Numbered from the stretch's first letter, positions 21,806-33,415 are shown. The stretch is DNA of 64,000 nucleotides from Dryococelus australis (GCA_029891345.1 CM057000.1:127261338-127325337), one strand, 5' to 3'. The notes: generated by a model not told the origin, from the letters alone. Made by a program: numbers and translations.

Positions 21806-22425
21806 AAGGCTGTTCATAATAAAGTGAACACTTTAGAAATGAACCTTAGGAAAAAGTCACTGTCCCTGCCTGCGTATATTTTAATGGGCGCACTGAGTGA
21901 CATTCGTCCAGTAAAGTTGGTAACGATGGATGGAAAGTACTTCTGCATTTTAACGTTGAACAAAAAGTGTTAGGTAATCATGTTTGATAACTTAATATTA
22001 TTTCTTTCGCTTTCCGTTTTTGTAATGCATCGAAGTGTTAAAATGAGCAGATTTGTGAAGTATTTACTTTATCAATAACTCCACAGTTTAATTTGATCAA
22101 GGCGTGCATAAAGTGATCAGGCCCACAGCAAGGTACAGGAATACACAACGTGTATATAGGCAATTCACGGTAAAGTGAGCACTTCTTATGGCCCTTCTAA
22201 CCGGCACTAATCACTAATAAATATAATTTATTACAGATTCAGACATTAACTTTTGGGAGTGAAGACAAGGCAATGTTTATATTAAAAAGTGATACGAACA
22301 TAGAAATCTGCCAAAAGGAAAAATTCAGCACGACCTTAAAAAGTGCTCACTTTATCGTGAACAGCCTATACACGTAGATCTTAAGCAGGGCTATCAAAAG
22401 TGCTCATTTCACCGAGAAAAGCCTA
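21806..22425 (-). mobile_element. M1a TIR element hosting a nested M1c
   Basis: Reverse-orientation long copy. The left end in the window reads AAGGCTGTTCATAATAAAG and the right end reads AAAAGCCTA. The interior matches other M1a copies up to the CACAACGTGTA block at 22154 and resumes at 22371 (CACGTAGATCTTAAGCAGGG). Confidence 0.85.
22157..22368 (-). mobile_element. M1c TIR element nested in M1a
   Basis: 212 bp, with TAGGC and GCCTA ends; TA at 22155-22156 and 22369-22370. Excising it with one TA gives CGTGTATACACGTAG, matching the CGTGCATACAAGTAG of intact M1a copies. The interior is the reverse complement type of 23823-24047 (shared TTTTTCCTTT, AATATAAACATTGC and TTTATTAGTG blocks). Confidence 0.9.
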
Positions 22426-22429
22426 TGCC

Positions 22430-22735
22430 TGGTGGAACAGAGTTCATTCCGACGCGGGTCCCTCTCTGCTTCTCCCTCGTAAAACGAGCAGCAACACACA
22501 CACACGTATCTCTTCCAAGTGTCGCTCTCGACGCGTAGACGGCGGCCCCACGGGGATGTCGCATGCTTCATGCGCGCCTCCGGAAGTTCTCGAACACAGC
22601 AGGGGGTTAGGAAGGAAGGGAGTTCGACCCGTCGAGGAAGTGAGGCTCAACGGCGCGCGCTCTGTACGACACTAGCATCAGCTCGCCCGCCGACAGCGGC
22701 GACGGAGCGGCCGAGTACGACGGGGCACTAACACC
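22430..22735. other. GC-rich island, unassigned
   Basis: CpG-rich stretch between M1 copies. Open frames of 91 and 70 codons have no recognised domain. It shares scattered blocks with 25270-25780 (GGGGATGTCGCA, CTCCGGA, GGGAGTTCG, GTCGA). The two may be remnants of one GC-rich element. Confidence 0.3.
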
Positions 22736-22741
22736 CAGGTA

Positions 22742-23093
22742 TAGGCTGTTCACGGCAAAATGAGCACTTTTGACAACCCTGCTTCAGATCTACTTGTATG
22801 CACGTTGCTTATTTTTAGCATTGTCACGTGACTCATCAATTTTTTTTAATGCGTTGGTTAATTGAAACTGTGAAATTTTATATAAAAAAAACGGAAAACT
22901 TTTAAATCTTTATAATTTTTACTCTTTGATGCTTTAAAATCAACAGAAAGCGAGACAAACAATTTAATTAATCACAAATGTTTACCTAAAAATTTTTTTA
23001 CTCGACAGTTAAGATGTATAGCTGATACGGGCAGTGACTTTTTTTTCTTCTAAGATTGATTTCAAAAGTGCTCACTTTATCGTGAACAGCCTT
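22742..23093 (+). mobile_element. M1a TIR element (internally shortened)
   Basis: Left TAGGCTGTTCACGGCAAAAT, right GTGAACAGCCTT, TA at 22740-22741 and 23094-23095. The interior lacks the GTTACCAACTTTAC block of other M1a copies. Confidence 0.85.
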
Positions 23094-23099
23094 TAAGGC

Positions 23100-23395
23100 T
23101 CCTCGTCCCAAACGCCAGCAGGGAATACACGTAGCTTCCCGCATAACAGCAATCGTAGTACGCGGTTTCTTAAAACAGGCGCTCGCGTAGATGTGACACT
23201 GTCATACTGAGAGAAAATCGAACAAAACATTTGTTTCTTATGGGGCCAATCATACATTTAGTTGCCCTAACAAAATATATTTTCAAACAAAAAAAAATTT
23301 GAAAAGCAACAAAATTACTTTTGTAAGTCTAGCAAAATATATGTGTGAATGAACAAAATCTCTGCGTTAGAATGTCAAATAATTATTTTTTTGAA
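23100..23395. other. No gene recognised
   Basis: AT-rich with repeated CTAGCAAAATATAT/CTAACAAAATATAT phrases. No assignment. Confidence 0.4.
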
Positions 23396-23402
23396 TCAAC
23401 TG

Positions 23403-23650
23403 TATACGGGACGATTCTCAATTAGACCAACAAACTTCAGGTGGTGATTCCACATGAAAAAGTAAAAGGAAAACATATGTGACACTTTATAACAAAAACG
23501 AATATTAAGGGACGTATAAGCCTTTAAAAAAAAAAAAAAAAACGAGGCTTTAAACCGTATTTGTGCAAAACATCGGCTCTTACGTTGAAGGATCCCGATA
23601 ACATTCAATAACGTTCCGAGAGTTGTCATTGTATTTTACTTCGTTACCGC
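23403..23650 (+). mobile_element. M5 foldback element, right-truncated copy
   Basis: Matches 38548-38790: GATTCTCAATTAGACCAACA, ACATATGTGACACTTTATA, a polyA run, then CGGCTCTTACGTTGAAGG and GTTCCGAGAGTTGTC. The right arm, which should fold back on the left, is missing. Confidence 0.7.
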
Positions 23651-23822
23651 TCTTCAATAAAAGTTAACTCTTGCAGGATCAACTCTACTTGAAGTAGTTT
23701 TGGTTTGGCCGATTAGATATGTAGGCTATGTTAATATAAAAAGTATGGGAGAATTTGAACCACAACATATACTTGCCTACACATGTTTTAATGTTTGCGT
23801 CTTAGCTAACCACGGGCATGTA

Positions 23823-24047
23823 TAGGCTGTTCACGGTAAAGTGAGCACTTTTTAAGGCCCTTGTAAATTTTTCCTTTCATCCAATATCCATCTCCTTGCT
23901 AATTTTAAATATAAACATTGCAATGTGGCCAATAAACACAGTGAATACATTCCACCACCCTCAAAATTTAAAGCCTAAGGCTCCAATAAGATATATTTAT
24001 TAGTGGTTAATGCCTTAAAAAGTGCTCACTTTACCGTGAACAGCCTA
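23823..24047 (+). mobile_element. M1c TIR element
   Basis: 225 bp. Left TAGGCTGTTCACGGTAAAGT; the reversed right end is the same for the first 16 bases. TA at 23821-23822 and 24048-24049. The interior differs from M1a and M1b and matches 22157-22368 in reverse. Confidence 0.9.
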
Positions 24048-24387
24048 TAGTTGTAAATATTAATCCTTGCGTAGGGTTATTTGGAAAAAAGGAGAATTCG
24101 TCTAGAAGGAGATACAATTATTTTTGTTGTTAAATCAAATAGCTTAAATCCGTTTACTATGAAAACAATATGCCAAACGATATTTGTTGCTTGAAGGTGT
24201 AAATATTTCGTAATATGAATGAACACAAAATACCGACTCTAATGTTTGCTCTGAAAAAATATTTACATTGGAATATTCCATATATCTTTGTAAAAATTAA
24301 AATATAGAAAACTACTTATTATGAGAGCCGCACGACGACTAGCCACGACGACTCTTAGGGTGCTTATTTTTGTAATAAACATTCGCG

Positions 24388-24667
24388 GGGCCACCTGTTT
24401 TTCTGCGAAAATATTTACGCGGAGGTACGTCTTCAATATCCGAAGTGCTTCCTTTGGATATTGACCGCATATCTTCGTGCGAAGAGAATCTGTTACATGA
24501 CTGAGCCAATCAGAATTAAGTTCCTCCTATACTGACCGTCCATGATTTGCGAGGAGACAGATAAGACGCGTAACAATTCAACTGATCCATCACGAAAGTG
24601 GTTCAGAACTAAAGTGTTTTGGAACACAACTTGTCCTGAAATATTTTCGCGAAAGGTAGGTGTCCCT
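24388..24667. mobile_element. M8 TIR element, copy 1
   Basis: About 280 bp. Left GGCCACCTGTTTTTCTGCGA, reversed right GGGACACCTACCTTTCGCGA. The interior has GCCAATCAGAATTA and an ACAACTTGTCCTGAAATATT block, both shared with copy 2. Confidence 0.55.
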
Positions 24668-24688
24668 AAGTACTACGTCCTTTATACG

Positions 24689-24944
24689 TAGGGATAGGAA
24701 AATTTCGCGAATTCATTTCGGTACAAGACAGACTTCAAACACATATAGAGTGAAGTCACCTTTGGAATTGGATCACCCACGCTGGATGCCCCTGAACCAA
24801 TAGCAGACTTGCAAGGAAACACCTTGCGAATCCCATGACTGCCAGGTGTGGGGCAACAGCCAATGAACACAGAGCTGAGGCTCTAGTTTACACAGGACTG
24901 AGGAGTCTAGCCTACAGGTCGTTGGCCTCGCGAAACTTTCCTAT
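24689..24944. mobile_element. TIR element lying between the two M8 copies
   Basis: Left TAGGGATAGGAAAATTTCGC, reversed right TATAGGAAAGTTTCGCGAGG. Abuts M8 copy 2 directly. The inner sequence is unlike M8. It contains AACCAATAGC and AGCCAATGAACAC. Confidence 0.45.
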
Positions 24945-25231
24945 AGGGACACCCGGATTTCGCGAAAAGATTTTCATACATTCTGGAGTTCAATATCCTA
25001 TGGGCACACCAACTGTTTTCGGTTTCTTATTGGAGGAGTGTCATTGCAAGAAAGATCTTCTCCTACTTAATTGGCCAATCAGAATTAGGTAACTTCAGTA
25101 GTGTGCGTCTTTGATTCGCTGGCATACACCTAAGATGGGTAACACGGAAACCATCCAATCCCGAAAATGTATCTGAGCTAAGGTGCTATGAAATACAACT
25201 GGTCGTGAAATATTTTCGCGAAATTCGGCTG
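24945..25231. mobile_element. M8 TIR element, copy 2
   Basis: Left GGGACACCCGGATTTCGCGA, right ATATTTTCGCGAAATTCGGC. Shares GGCCAATCAGAATTAG and ACAACTGGTCGTGAAATATT with copy 1. Same orientation as copy 1. Confidence 0.55.
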
Positions 25232-25269
25232 TCAACCAGACTGCGACTTTTTTTTGGATGTTCTCTTCA

Positions 25270-25780
25270 TACAGTAGGTTCGTCAGCCAGAGCGCCAATG
25301 AACATGCGGGGAGCTGAGACAGAGGGTGAGTGATAAAAGAGAAGGGGAGATCGACGCCGGAAGGGGATAATTGTGTAATGGCCGCGGCCACACGCGATCA
25401 ATGTTCCAACGGGCAGGTACGCAGGGGGTAATAAAGCTGAGTGGGGCTGGAGAGGAGAGCTGCCTGCGAGTTTGCGGGAGAGAACCAACTGGCGGGGGAT
25501 GTCGCACCCCTCCGGAGTTGTGAAGTATCGAGCCGTCGGAGGAGGGGGTGGATGTTCGCGAGTTCTACCCCCCTTGCCGCCACATGCCACCAACCCCCTG
25601 CGCAGGGAAGAAAAAAAAAAAAGGAGGAACTCTCTCCGAGGCTGTAAATCATAACGACACAGCCAGCGTCTCAAGTTGGTGCTCCTTCACCCCACCAACG
25701 CCCCCACACCCCCTCAACACCGCGGATAAGAGGGAAGGAGTTCGGCCACGTCGATAACTGTACCCCGACGAGTCTCGCCA
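25270..25780. other. GC-rich island, unassigned
   Basis: CpG-rich with several overlapping frames (up to 135 codons, minus strand) low in complexity and without domain signatures. Two polyA runs interrupt it. Possibly a remnant of the same element type as 22430-22735. Confidence 0.3.
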
Positions 25781-25790
25781 GTCCAGCACA

Positions 25791-26907
25791 GGGATTCTCG
25801 AAACTATTTTTCGCCTCGTTTCAATCGAGATCGACTTTAATTTCGATCAAAATGAAAAATGCACACCTCTAACTGGCTTTCTTTTCATTTCGATCCATTT
25901 CCGGCATTTCGACCGAGTTCTCATTTCGATCGAAAATTGTTAGTCGTTTTCAATCTGGCGGAGGGTTAGAGGACCCGTATTCGATTAAGATGTAAAGATT
26001 TCCATTTGTATGGGGCTGCATATTCACAAATTTCAATTAAGATAATGTATTTATGGACCTGGAACTCTATATATACGATTATATTGTAATTTTGCATACA
26101 CATTTGTTTCACAAAATAACCTGTAATTCAAATACATCAGTAATAGTTACGTTGTTGTATATAGATAGCGCTAAAGATAATAAATTATTTTCTTACTTCA
26201 AAGTATTATTTGTAATCGTGTATGAGTGTAAATGATTACAATGGGTAAGTATTAATTGATCAAATATGCGGAGGTTAAAAAAATGTCTATTTTTTTTAAA
26301 AACAAAGCACTTTTCTTTAACATTGCGGAAAATACGCTAATATATTTGCACTGTTTTAAAATATTTGTACGAAATCGGACCATGGTTCGTATTTTGTCGA
26401 TTTCTTCAAATAGCACTAAATTATTTACTTTGCTGGGTGCTGGAGGTGTATTGCTAATAACTTATGTAGCGACTGCGCTGTCAGCTTAATATTTAAATAA
26501 AGGGGTAGTTACAGATTAGGAATCGAAACAAACACACGCATTGTAAACAATGTTCTTTGTTAATAAAAATATTTATTCAATGTTAAGCATAAAATACGTG
26601 CCCACTCTCTGTTCTAAATAATTACTACTAATCTTAACACTTAAAATACAAATAAATATCAGTGTAAACACAAATAAGCGGTGAATGATGTAAATTCTGA
26701 TTGGCAACTGGTTTCATTTTCTCCAATGGCCATCCAGTGTTGCCACAGAGTCATCAGCGAAATCGATCGAAATTTCTTGTACCATTTCGATAGACTTGAA
26801 AAAAGTTACAGATTCGCTCTCTCACAAGTCGACCGAAATGGCACTCGATCGAAATGGATTTCGATCAAAATCGAAACGAGTAGATTAGTTGAGGAGTTAC
26901 AGAATCC
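25791..26907. mobile_element. M7 TIR element rich in TTTCGATC motifs
   Basis: About 1.1 kb. Ends pair as GGATTCTCGAAACT (left) and GGATTCTGTAACT (reversed right). The outer ~150 bp at each end are crowded with TTTCGATCRAAA and ATCGATCGA words in inverted arrangement. The centre (25950-26740) is AT-rich without a recognised frame. A single copy in the window, so bounds rest on the inverted ends alone. Confidence 0.55.
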
Positions 26908-26909
26908 AC

Positions 26910-27585
26910 GCACAGGTGTAGCCACGTCTTAGACACTGGATAGGAGTAAACAGAACGCTTAATTTATTTCCTATTTGATTTTGTCAGTATTGGCAGTATA
27001 AAACCTGAAAATAATTTGAATTTATTGATATAATTTAAATAAGCTACTTATCGATTTATGAATTTTTTTTTCAACGGAATTGAAATTAAAAAAATATTAT
27101 TTTATTTATTTAATTGTACAGGCTGAAGTACAATGATTTATATCAGACCACTTTTTTTTTTACGATGTTGGTGGTGATGTGAGCATTACATGTCGTATGA
27201 CCGTGCATTGTCGATTATGTGAGCTAGTTAAGTGTTTTAGCAACTATTTGGCGTTCTGTACCGACACTTGACAGCTCACAGAGGCCATTTATTTCTGGAT
27301 GTGATTCTACATATTTTAAATGTGAATATTGAACACATCTTTATTAAATGGGTGGAATTAGACACTTTAAATGATGTGCAGGGAACTGTTCATGTGTAGT
27401 AGTGCCAACCCGTGAACACATTTTTTTTTTTTTGACATTGGCACATTTGCACTGGGTAAAAAAAAAATCGCTCCACTGCTTTTCCTTGAGTAAGGTTTCT
27501 GCTACTTGTATGCTCGTTGCGTGTTACCAGCCACTGTTTATCGCAGTGCCTTCGGGGGAAAAAAAAAATTCCGCACATTTTCGGA
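26910..27585. other. No gene recognised
   Basis: AT-rich with T and A runs. The frame at 27402-27896 is an artefact that runs into the following SINE. Confidence 0.45.
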
Positions 27586-27589
27586 CAGT

Positions 27590-27804
27590 CCCACCACGGC
27601 GAACTGGGTTCAATCCCCGGCCGGGCCACCGGATTTTCGCACGTGGTAATCATGCCAGACGATTACTCTGGTCGGCGGATTTTCTCGGGGTCCTTTCGTT
27701 TTCTCCTGCCCCTTTCATTCTGGCAGCGCTCCATACTCACCTCGATCACCCTTATCGGCTCTCGAGATCTCGCTGTTTAGAGCCGCCCCAAATCTCTTCA
27801 CTCG
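27590..27804 (+). mobile_element. S1 SINE, head truncated
   Basis: Starts inside the tRNA head (CCACCACGGCGAACTGGGTT), keeps the B box as GGTTCAATCCC, the body TTTTCTCGGGG, and the tail CGGCTCTCGAGATCTCG to AATCTCTTCACTCGC. The A-box part is missing. Confidence 0.8.
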
Positions 27805-27809
27805 CTGTT

Positions 27810-29540
27810 CGGGGAGCTCTTACAAGATGTTATCGATATCTGCACTTCACAGATTTGCGAGTATTGTTCGATTCGCGGCACCTTCGCACTTTTTGAAAGA
27901 AACCTTTTTAGTGTTTAGTTCTTTCCTAAATAAGCCGTGTATCGCAAGCGTTTTATATACTTCGTTAACATGAAAGTACCTTATTTCTAAATAACCCGGA
28001 CATTCATTTATGTTTTATCTATAAATCATTGTATTTCAGTTATAATTAATGTGGATAAATGCAGTGAGAAGATGTGTACGTTTACATTGCATAGTAAAAA
28101 TATTTCTCGGTATAGTTTTCTGGACTCACCTAAATTTTTTTTTACATCCTGCGGATAAATATGCTGAAAGTAGAACTTCAGGGCTTCAGAAAAGTCGGAT
28201 GTTACTGTGAATGTGCAACAGACACGAAGCTAGCACAGAGTTTCGTAAACGTACATTAAAGTTGTTATTTTGTAAAGACCCGAATAACGAAATTTCGTGC
28301 AATTACGCACAGAAAAATTGTTTAATGCTGCTGCAACCAAAAAAAAAGTTACTATTGAGGTATTTCTCTTTAATCACTTACGTTGTAGCCACATTAATAA
28401 TGTTGTTACAAAAGTAACTTAAAATTAACCATTTACAAAGTCGCATATTTCTGTAATGCAAGCATACTGTTGAAGTATTCTTGTTAACAAGGCCTCCAAG
28501 TAATGTTGCCGCCACCAAAAGTTGTATTACACGCTAAAATTTACAGGAAGAACAAAATGTTTTGTGTTAACTGCGACATCGAAGAAACGTCCAACCAACA
28601 CAGCGTCACAGGGATTTCGCGTTGGGAAATAGTGGGTGGAGGTGAACGACGACTAGCTCTCAAAATGAAACATCTGTAATTAAATTTTAAATAACAGTGT
28701 GAGAAATAACTGTAACTCAGGCCAGTACTCAGGCCGTGCAAAGCAGTTTACGTGTGTCAGGTATGCACATATTTCTAGGACATAAAGTATTTCCACACAG
28801 CGATAGAGAACTGCAGTTTCGAGCTATATTATATGTTCATTCCCCACAACAGGAAGCAGAAACGGGTTTGTTAAGGTAGAGTAGTTGGTAAGGTGCCGTG
28901 TTTCGTGGAGTGCGTCAATCAATGTGGGCCCGTGTCCGAGTCCCCTGCCTGCGGTATTTTTTTTTCGTTAGCAAATATTTATTTTTGGACAAAATAATCG
29001 TAAATAATTTATTTTACACTGTAATTTTTATTTAAAGCAAAAAAAAAAAGAAAAAATAAAAAAAAAGAAAGTTTCAAAATACAAATGTTAACATCAGTGC
29101 AACTTAAAATTTGTTTTTCCGCAACACAAAAGTTGTTTTGCCACAACAGAAATGCCACTTTAATGTCGCCAGTACAGTAAATAGGTAACGTTATCACAAA
29201 AGAACTGAATGTTACAGTAATATTTAAACCTTAATATTATATTACGTTAACAGTATCGTTTACTGGCAGCTCACAGGTGACAAAAAATTAATTTTGTAGT
29301 AACATTAATGCTATTTAACACACTATTAAACTTTTTTTGTGCGAACTTCTTGGCAAATGCTTCGATACAAACATGCAAAACTGTAAGACGTCAGAATTGT
29401 CCACTATAGCTACACATTAGTTTTCAACAGTGTATCAATATTAAATGGATATCGAACTTTACGTAGTACATTTTTGTATTAGGTCGTGATACCAGTTTGT
29501 CCTTGCAGAACTTAACATTATTCTTGCCACATTACCAGTA
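27810..29540. other. No gene recognised, apart from a tRNA-like stretch
   Basis: AT-rich with many A and T runs. The only structure seen is the tRNA-like segment listed separately at 28866-28958. Confidence 0.4.
28866..28958 (+). repeat. tRNA-like segment
   Basis: TAGTTGGTAAGGTGCCG fits an A-box region and GTGTCCGAGTCCC a B-box region about 50 bases later. Pairing across the acceptor arm is not evident. Probably the tRNA-like module of an element whose ends were not located. Confidence 0.4.
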
Positions 29541-29547
29541 GTAGGAG

Positions 29548-29725
29548 CAGGGGGGTCCTGGACCACATGGTGTTAATTAGGATTAATTTACATATTATCA
29601 GACTAATTATCTAAGAGAATTAACTCACTAATCCGATTAATTTGCAAATAAGATTTGCGGATAATCCGATCAATTAATCCGATAAACCATCAATAAATCC
29701 CATGTGGTCTAGGACTGGTACGCCC
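29548..29725. mobile_element. Small foldback element
   Basis: About 180 bp. The arms pair as GGGTCCTGGACCACATGG with CCATGTGGTCTAGGAC. The inner part is filled with inverted AATTAATCCGAT words. Single copy in the window. Confidence 0.6.
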
Positions 29726-29729
29726 TTGC

Positions 29730-30570
29730 CACCATTGCCTGTATGTTGAAGTCAACTGGGTTTTAATAAATATGTAAATTAATATTTTTCCATGCTCGCG
29801 ACAAAACTATAAGAAATATACAAAGATTTAACAACGTGTAGTGTTAAAAACTAGCCCTCATATTCGCGTGGTTGTAAAATAACTGCTTCAGTGTAAGTTG
29901 GAGATGTTACAGATGTAATAATAAATTCATTTGGAACACAAAACATAAAAAAAGATTTTTAAAAGCAAAAGCCAAAAATCCTGCCGGCGACAAAAGGTTA
30001 ACAAACTTATAATTATCGTATAGTGACAATGAGTATCCTTATGACAGTTCATGTTTTTGTAATAGTAGGACTTCAGTGTAACACACGTTAAACAAATGTT
30101 ACACTTAATAAATTATTGGGAACTCAACATACAAGAGAATAGTTTTAAAAGCAATATTTGAGAAATCTCAAAAAGAAATCTGATAAAAACCGCGGTGGAA
30201 ATATAACATTAAAGGAACAAAGTAGTTTTTTTTAATGGCGATACGTAGCTGGATTGAACTTACAGAAAAATACTTTTAAATCCTATTTATTTCTAGAAGC
30301 GTTTATCGTGTATATGCAAAAATGAAAAGGTTTTCTTTTCCACCCTTGTAATTTATTATGACATTTCTTGTCTCTAGAATTAGGCATCTCTTAGAACGTT
30401 TTCAGTGTGTACTGGGAATATATTTCGTCATTTTCGGTTTCCCAATGCACTAGCACGTTCGGAATTCCAAAGTTATATTGAGCACACTGATTCTGCTTTT
30501 AGTTGACTATTGGAGGGAGATATTATGTAACCCTATTAGTGTGAAAAGTAACTAACATACACTTCTATTA
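29730..30570. other. No gene recognised
   Basis: AT-rich, unassigned. Confidence 0.45.
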
Positions 30571-30572
30571 AG

Positions 30573-30767
30573 AGTGAATGAAGAGATTTGGACATCTCAA
30601 CATCGAGGTTTTGAGAGCCGATGAGGGTGATTGAGGTGAGAATGGACCAGCGTCGGAATGTAAAGACGAAATAAACGAGAGATACCTGAGAAAACCTGCT
30701 GACGAACGGCATCGCCCGGTACGATTTTCACATGCGAAAAAAACCGAAGTGACCCGGCCGGGGATTT
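30573..30767 (-). mobile_element. S1 SINE, head truncated
   Basis: The tail (CAACATCGAGGTTTTGAGAG reversed) and body are well preserved. The copy stops at the B box (CCGGCCGGGGAT), so the tRNA head is lost. Confidence 0.75.
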
Positions 30768-30769
30768 AT

Positions 30770-31655
30770 GAAGAGTAAGGGATCACTGGGCACTCCCGCG
30801 TCGCTGCTTCTATAATATACGACAGCAACTCAACAAGATAAAAATCACCAATTAATAATTTTTTTTTTCGTATTCACTTCCAAATTAATTATTACTTGGA
30901 TGGCAAAAGATAAACGGGTACCCTCGTAGTATCCAAAGTCCGGACAGGAAAAACCGCAAACCACTGGATAATATTCCAATTTTATGAATATTTCAAATTT
31001 TAGGAACACTGTTAATGCTATGCGTTTACGATAGAAACAGCCATAAGTTTAACATAACGTGGTTGCAATATGAAAACGGCTCACTAGGGAATTATTACAA
31101 ATACCAGCCCATAGCTTTAGAGAGCTTCGACACGGTGATATGACTTAGAAATTTGCTTGGTCTATAGAAATAAACTAGCGTTGATAAAATTCAAAATATA
31201 AAAGAGGAATGGAGATAAACACTCATCTTCTACAATATACAGGTATAAATTAATAAATTAGCCATTACCTACGCTAAGTTATCATTTATACATAACGTGC
31301 AAAATGAGGCAATAACTAACGTACTTTCTCTTTGCCTTTTTAATGTGCTCATCTCGTATGAGCGTCGAAAGCAGTAACGTTTCATTATTATTCTGAATAA
31401 CAGCCGATGTGGTGATAATGTGTTGGAGATCCGCCAACATTTGCAGAATCGCGGCCGCATTGCTGGATCCGCTGTTTGAGCAGATCCCATACAACGGGTC
31501 GTAACATTAAACTCGAAAATCTCAGTAAAGCACACCGAGTTCGCCTGCAATAAAAAATAAGACAGCGAAACGAGTCATTTTTCGTTAAAAAACAGTCTCA
31601 TTTGGTTACGCGAAGCGAAATAGTTTGATGAAAATCGCAGACGATACAGCGTTGC
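30770..31655. other. No gene recognised
   Basis: AT-rich. The minus-strand frames 31269-31550 and 31282-31494 lack recognised motifs. Confidence 0.4.
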
Positions 31656-31656
31656 A

Positions 31657-32585
31657 CGGAATCTAAAACAGTTTTCGTACTTTTACAAGAAAAATGCTTG
31701 GAAACCCAGTCGCCAAGCAAATCCTTTGTGAAACTACGAAGAAGTTTCTTACAAAATCTGCAAAACATTTCTTTGTAATATCACAAATGATAGCCTTGTA
31801 TTACAACTGACATTATTGTGAAGTGTGCATAAAATTTCCTTTTTTTGTTCTAAAAAAAAAACAAATGTGATGAATTAGTAACAGAGAACGACATATAAAA
31901 AATTATTTTAAGATATAATTAAGAACAAAAACTTGCACTTCGCCAGCACCGGGATTAGAACTCACGCCTATGGCATTACTAAACCCGCACCTTCTACCAC
32001 AAGACAAACTTGACTTCCCATAACAATGCTCATTTTTACTCTAAATGTAAGTGCAATTACATTAAATATAATATTGAAGTTACGCGATTAAGAATAATAG
32101 GTATATGTATATCTGTTTAAGAGTTCAGTTTTTGTGTGGAGATATTTGGACGCCTCTTAACGACGAGGTATTGAGGGCCGATTTAAGAGTTCTGTATGGC
32201 TAGGAAACATTAACAAATATCGAATAATACGGTCACGTTTTATGGGAATTGTAGTTTTATTATGACTATTTGAGTTGTTTAAGTGTTTTTGCGTATTTCA
32301 AACTTGTAATACATATCTTTTTGTACGCAGCTACACTTTACATCACCAATAGTTTTTGAACAAACAGCTATATACGGTTTTACGTTGTTGAGTGTCCGCC
32401 ATTTCGCTGAAGCTCATGGATACGGCTCAGTATAGTACAAACATTTCCTAAGGTCTATTACGAACACGGACCTTGCAGTTTTACATACGAGTAGTTTTAC
32501 TAGAAAAATATTTGTACCGTTACAAGCACTTGTAAAATTACAAAGAATTTCTCAGTAAAAATTACAAATTTTTTTTTTAGAGTGC
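31657..32585 (+). mobile_element. Repeat R, copy 1
   Basis: About 0.93 kb, collinear with 61947-62850 throughout. The right terminus reversed reads CACTCTAAAAAAAAAATTTG. The left end is an imperfect inverted match (ATCTAAAACAGTTTTCGTAC). On the minus strand it carries a tRNA-like module at about 31945-32017 (CTTGTGGTAGAAGGTGCGGG, then GTGAGTTCTAATCCCGG) and a piece of the S1 SINE tail at about 32138-32182. It encodes no recognisable protein. Confidence 0.7.
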
Positions 32586-32589
32586 GTGA

Positions 32590-32946
32590 ACGGCTTTCCA
32601 TTGGTCCACGTCAACAGCCGATATGGCAACATAAATGATCACCGTTTATGCAATCGTAACCTTGTAGCGACGAGAGTTATCTGTTTACAAACTTTACGAT
32701 GGCAGTTTCCGAAGAATTTGTAAAAACACAAGACAATCTACCAAAAGTAGGTGGGGTCTTGAATTTCAAATATTTATAAATTACTAATTGCTACATAGTG
32801 CCAGAGATGTGAGGCGCTAAGGGAGAAAGGTAGGTTACAGTGACAAACGGATTTTTTTTTTTTCCGTTGGCATTTAGATCTGCTTTTAAAGTTCACAGCC
32901 ATGACGATGAATGGGGAAGATATGTAGGCCTAAAATGCTATTGGTA
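32590..32946. other. No gene recognised
   Basis: AT-rich, no frame or repeat recognised. Confidence 0.4.
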
Positions 32947-32948
32947 TA

Positions 32949-33415
32949 CAGGGTGAGTCCTTTAAATTAGACCCCGTGGGACATGTGTGTATAGGCTGTT
33001 CACGGTAAGTACTTTTGAAAGCCCTCTCATTTGAAATAATGGTGAAAAAATGTGTTTTATTTTAGCCCTAAACCTTAAATTCCGAGTGCAGTGGATTATA
33101 CACACACTGTTTATTACTTACAACGTAATATTTATTTAGAAATGTGGTTAGAGGATAAGAGATGGCTGAAAGAAAAAAGTAAGTAGGGCCTCAAAAGTGC
33201 TCACTTTACCTTGAACGGCCTATAACGGAGCGTGGTAATGAGGTAATACAGTCCAGTGTGACAGCACAATACCTACAGTAGGTGCTGAGAGTGGTCGCCA
33301 TTGACCTCGAGGTAGGTGTGCAGACGACACCTAAAGATATGAAAGGCACAAACGAGGGCATGCTGCGGTATGGTATCGATAGTACCACGGGGCCTCTTTT
33401 AAAGGACTCACCCTG
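32949..33415. mobile_element. M2 near-palindromic TIR element, copy 2, hosting M1b
   Basis: Ends CAGGGTGAGTCCTTTAAA on both sides. TA at 32947-32948 on the left; the right flank reads TC. The left arm is split at ACATGTGTG by an M1b copy. Without the insertion and one TA it is about 234 bp, matching copy 1. The right arm is more diverged than in copy 1. Confidence 0.85.
32992..33222 (+). mobile_element. M1b TIR element nested in M2
   Basis: 231 bp. TAGGCTGTTCACGG left, CCTTGAACGGCCTA right, TA at 32990-32991 and 33223-33224. The interior (TTCCGAGTGCAGTGGATTAT, AGATGGCTGAA) matches 42867-43107 and 56596-56818 but not the long M1a copies. Seven or so bases near the left end (AAGTGAGC) are lost. 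Confidence 0.9.

Noticed and set aside
25267-25674. 135-codon minus-strand frame as a gene
   Set aside because: Low-complexity composition and five overlapping frames on both strands; no domain.
28866-28958. Functional tRNA gene
   Set aside because: A and B boxes are recognisable but a cloverleaf cannot be drawn.
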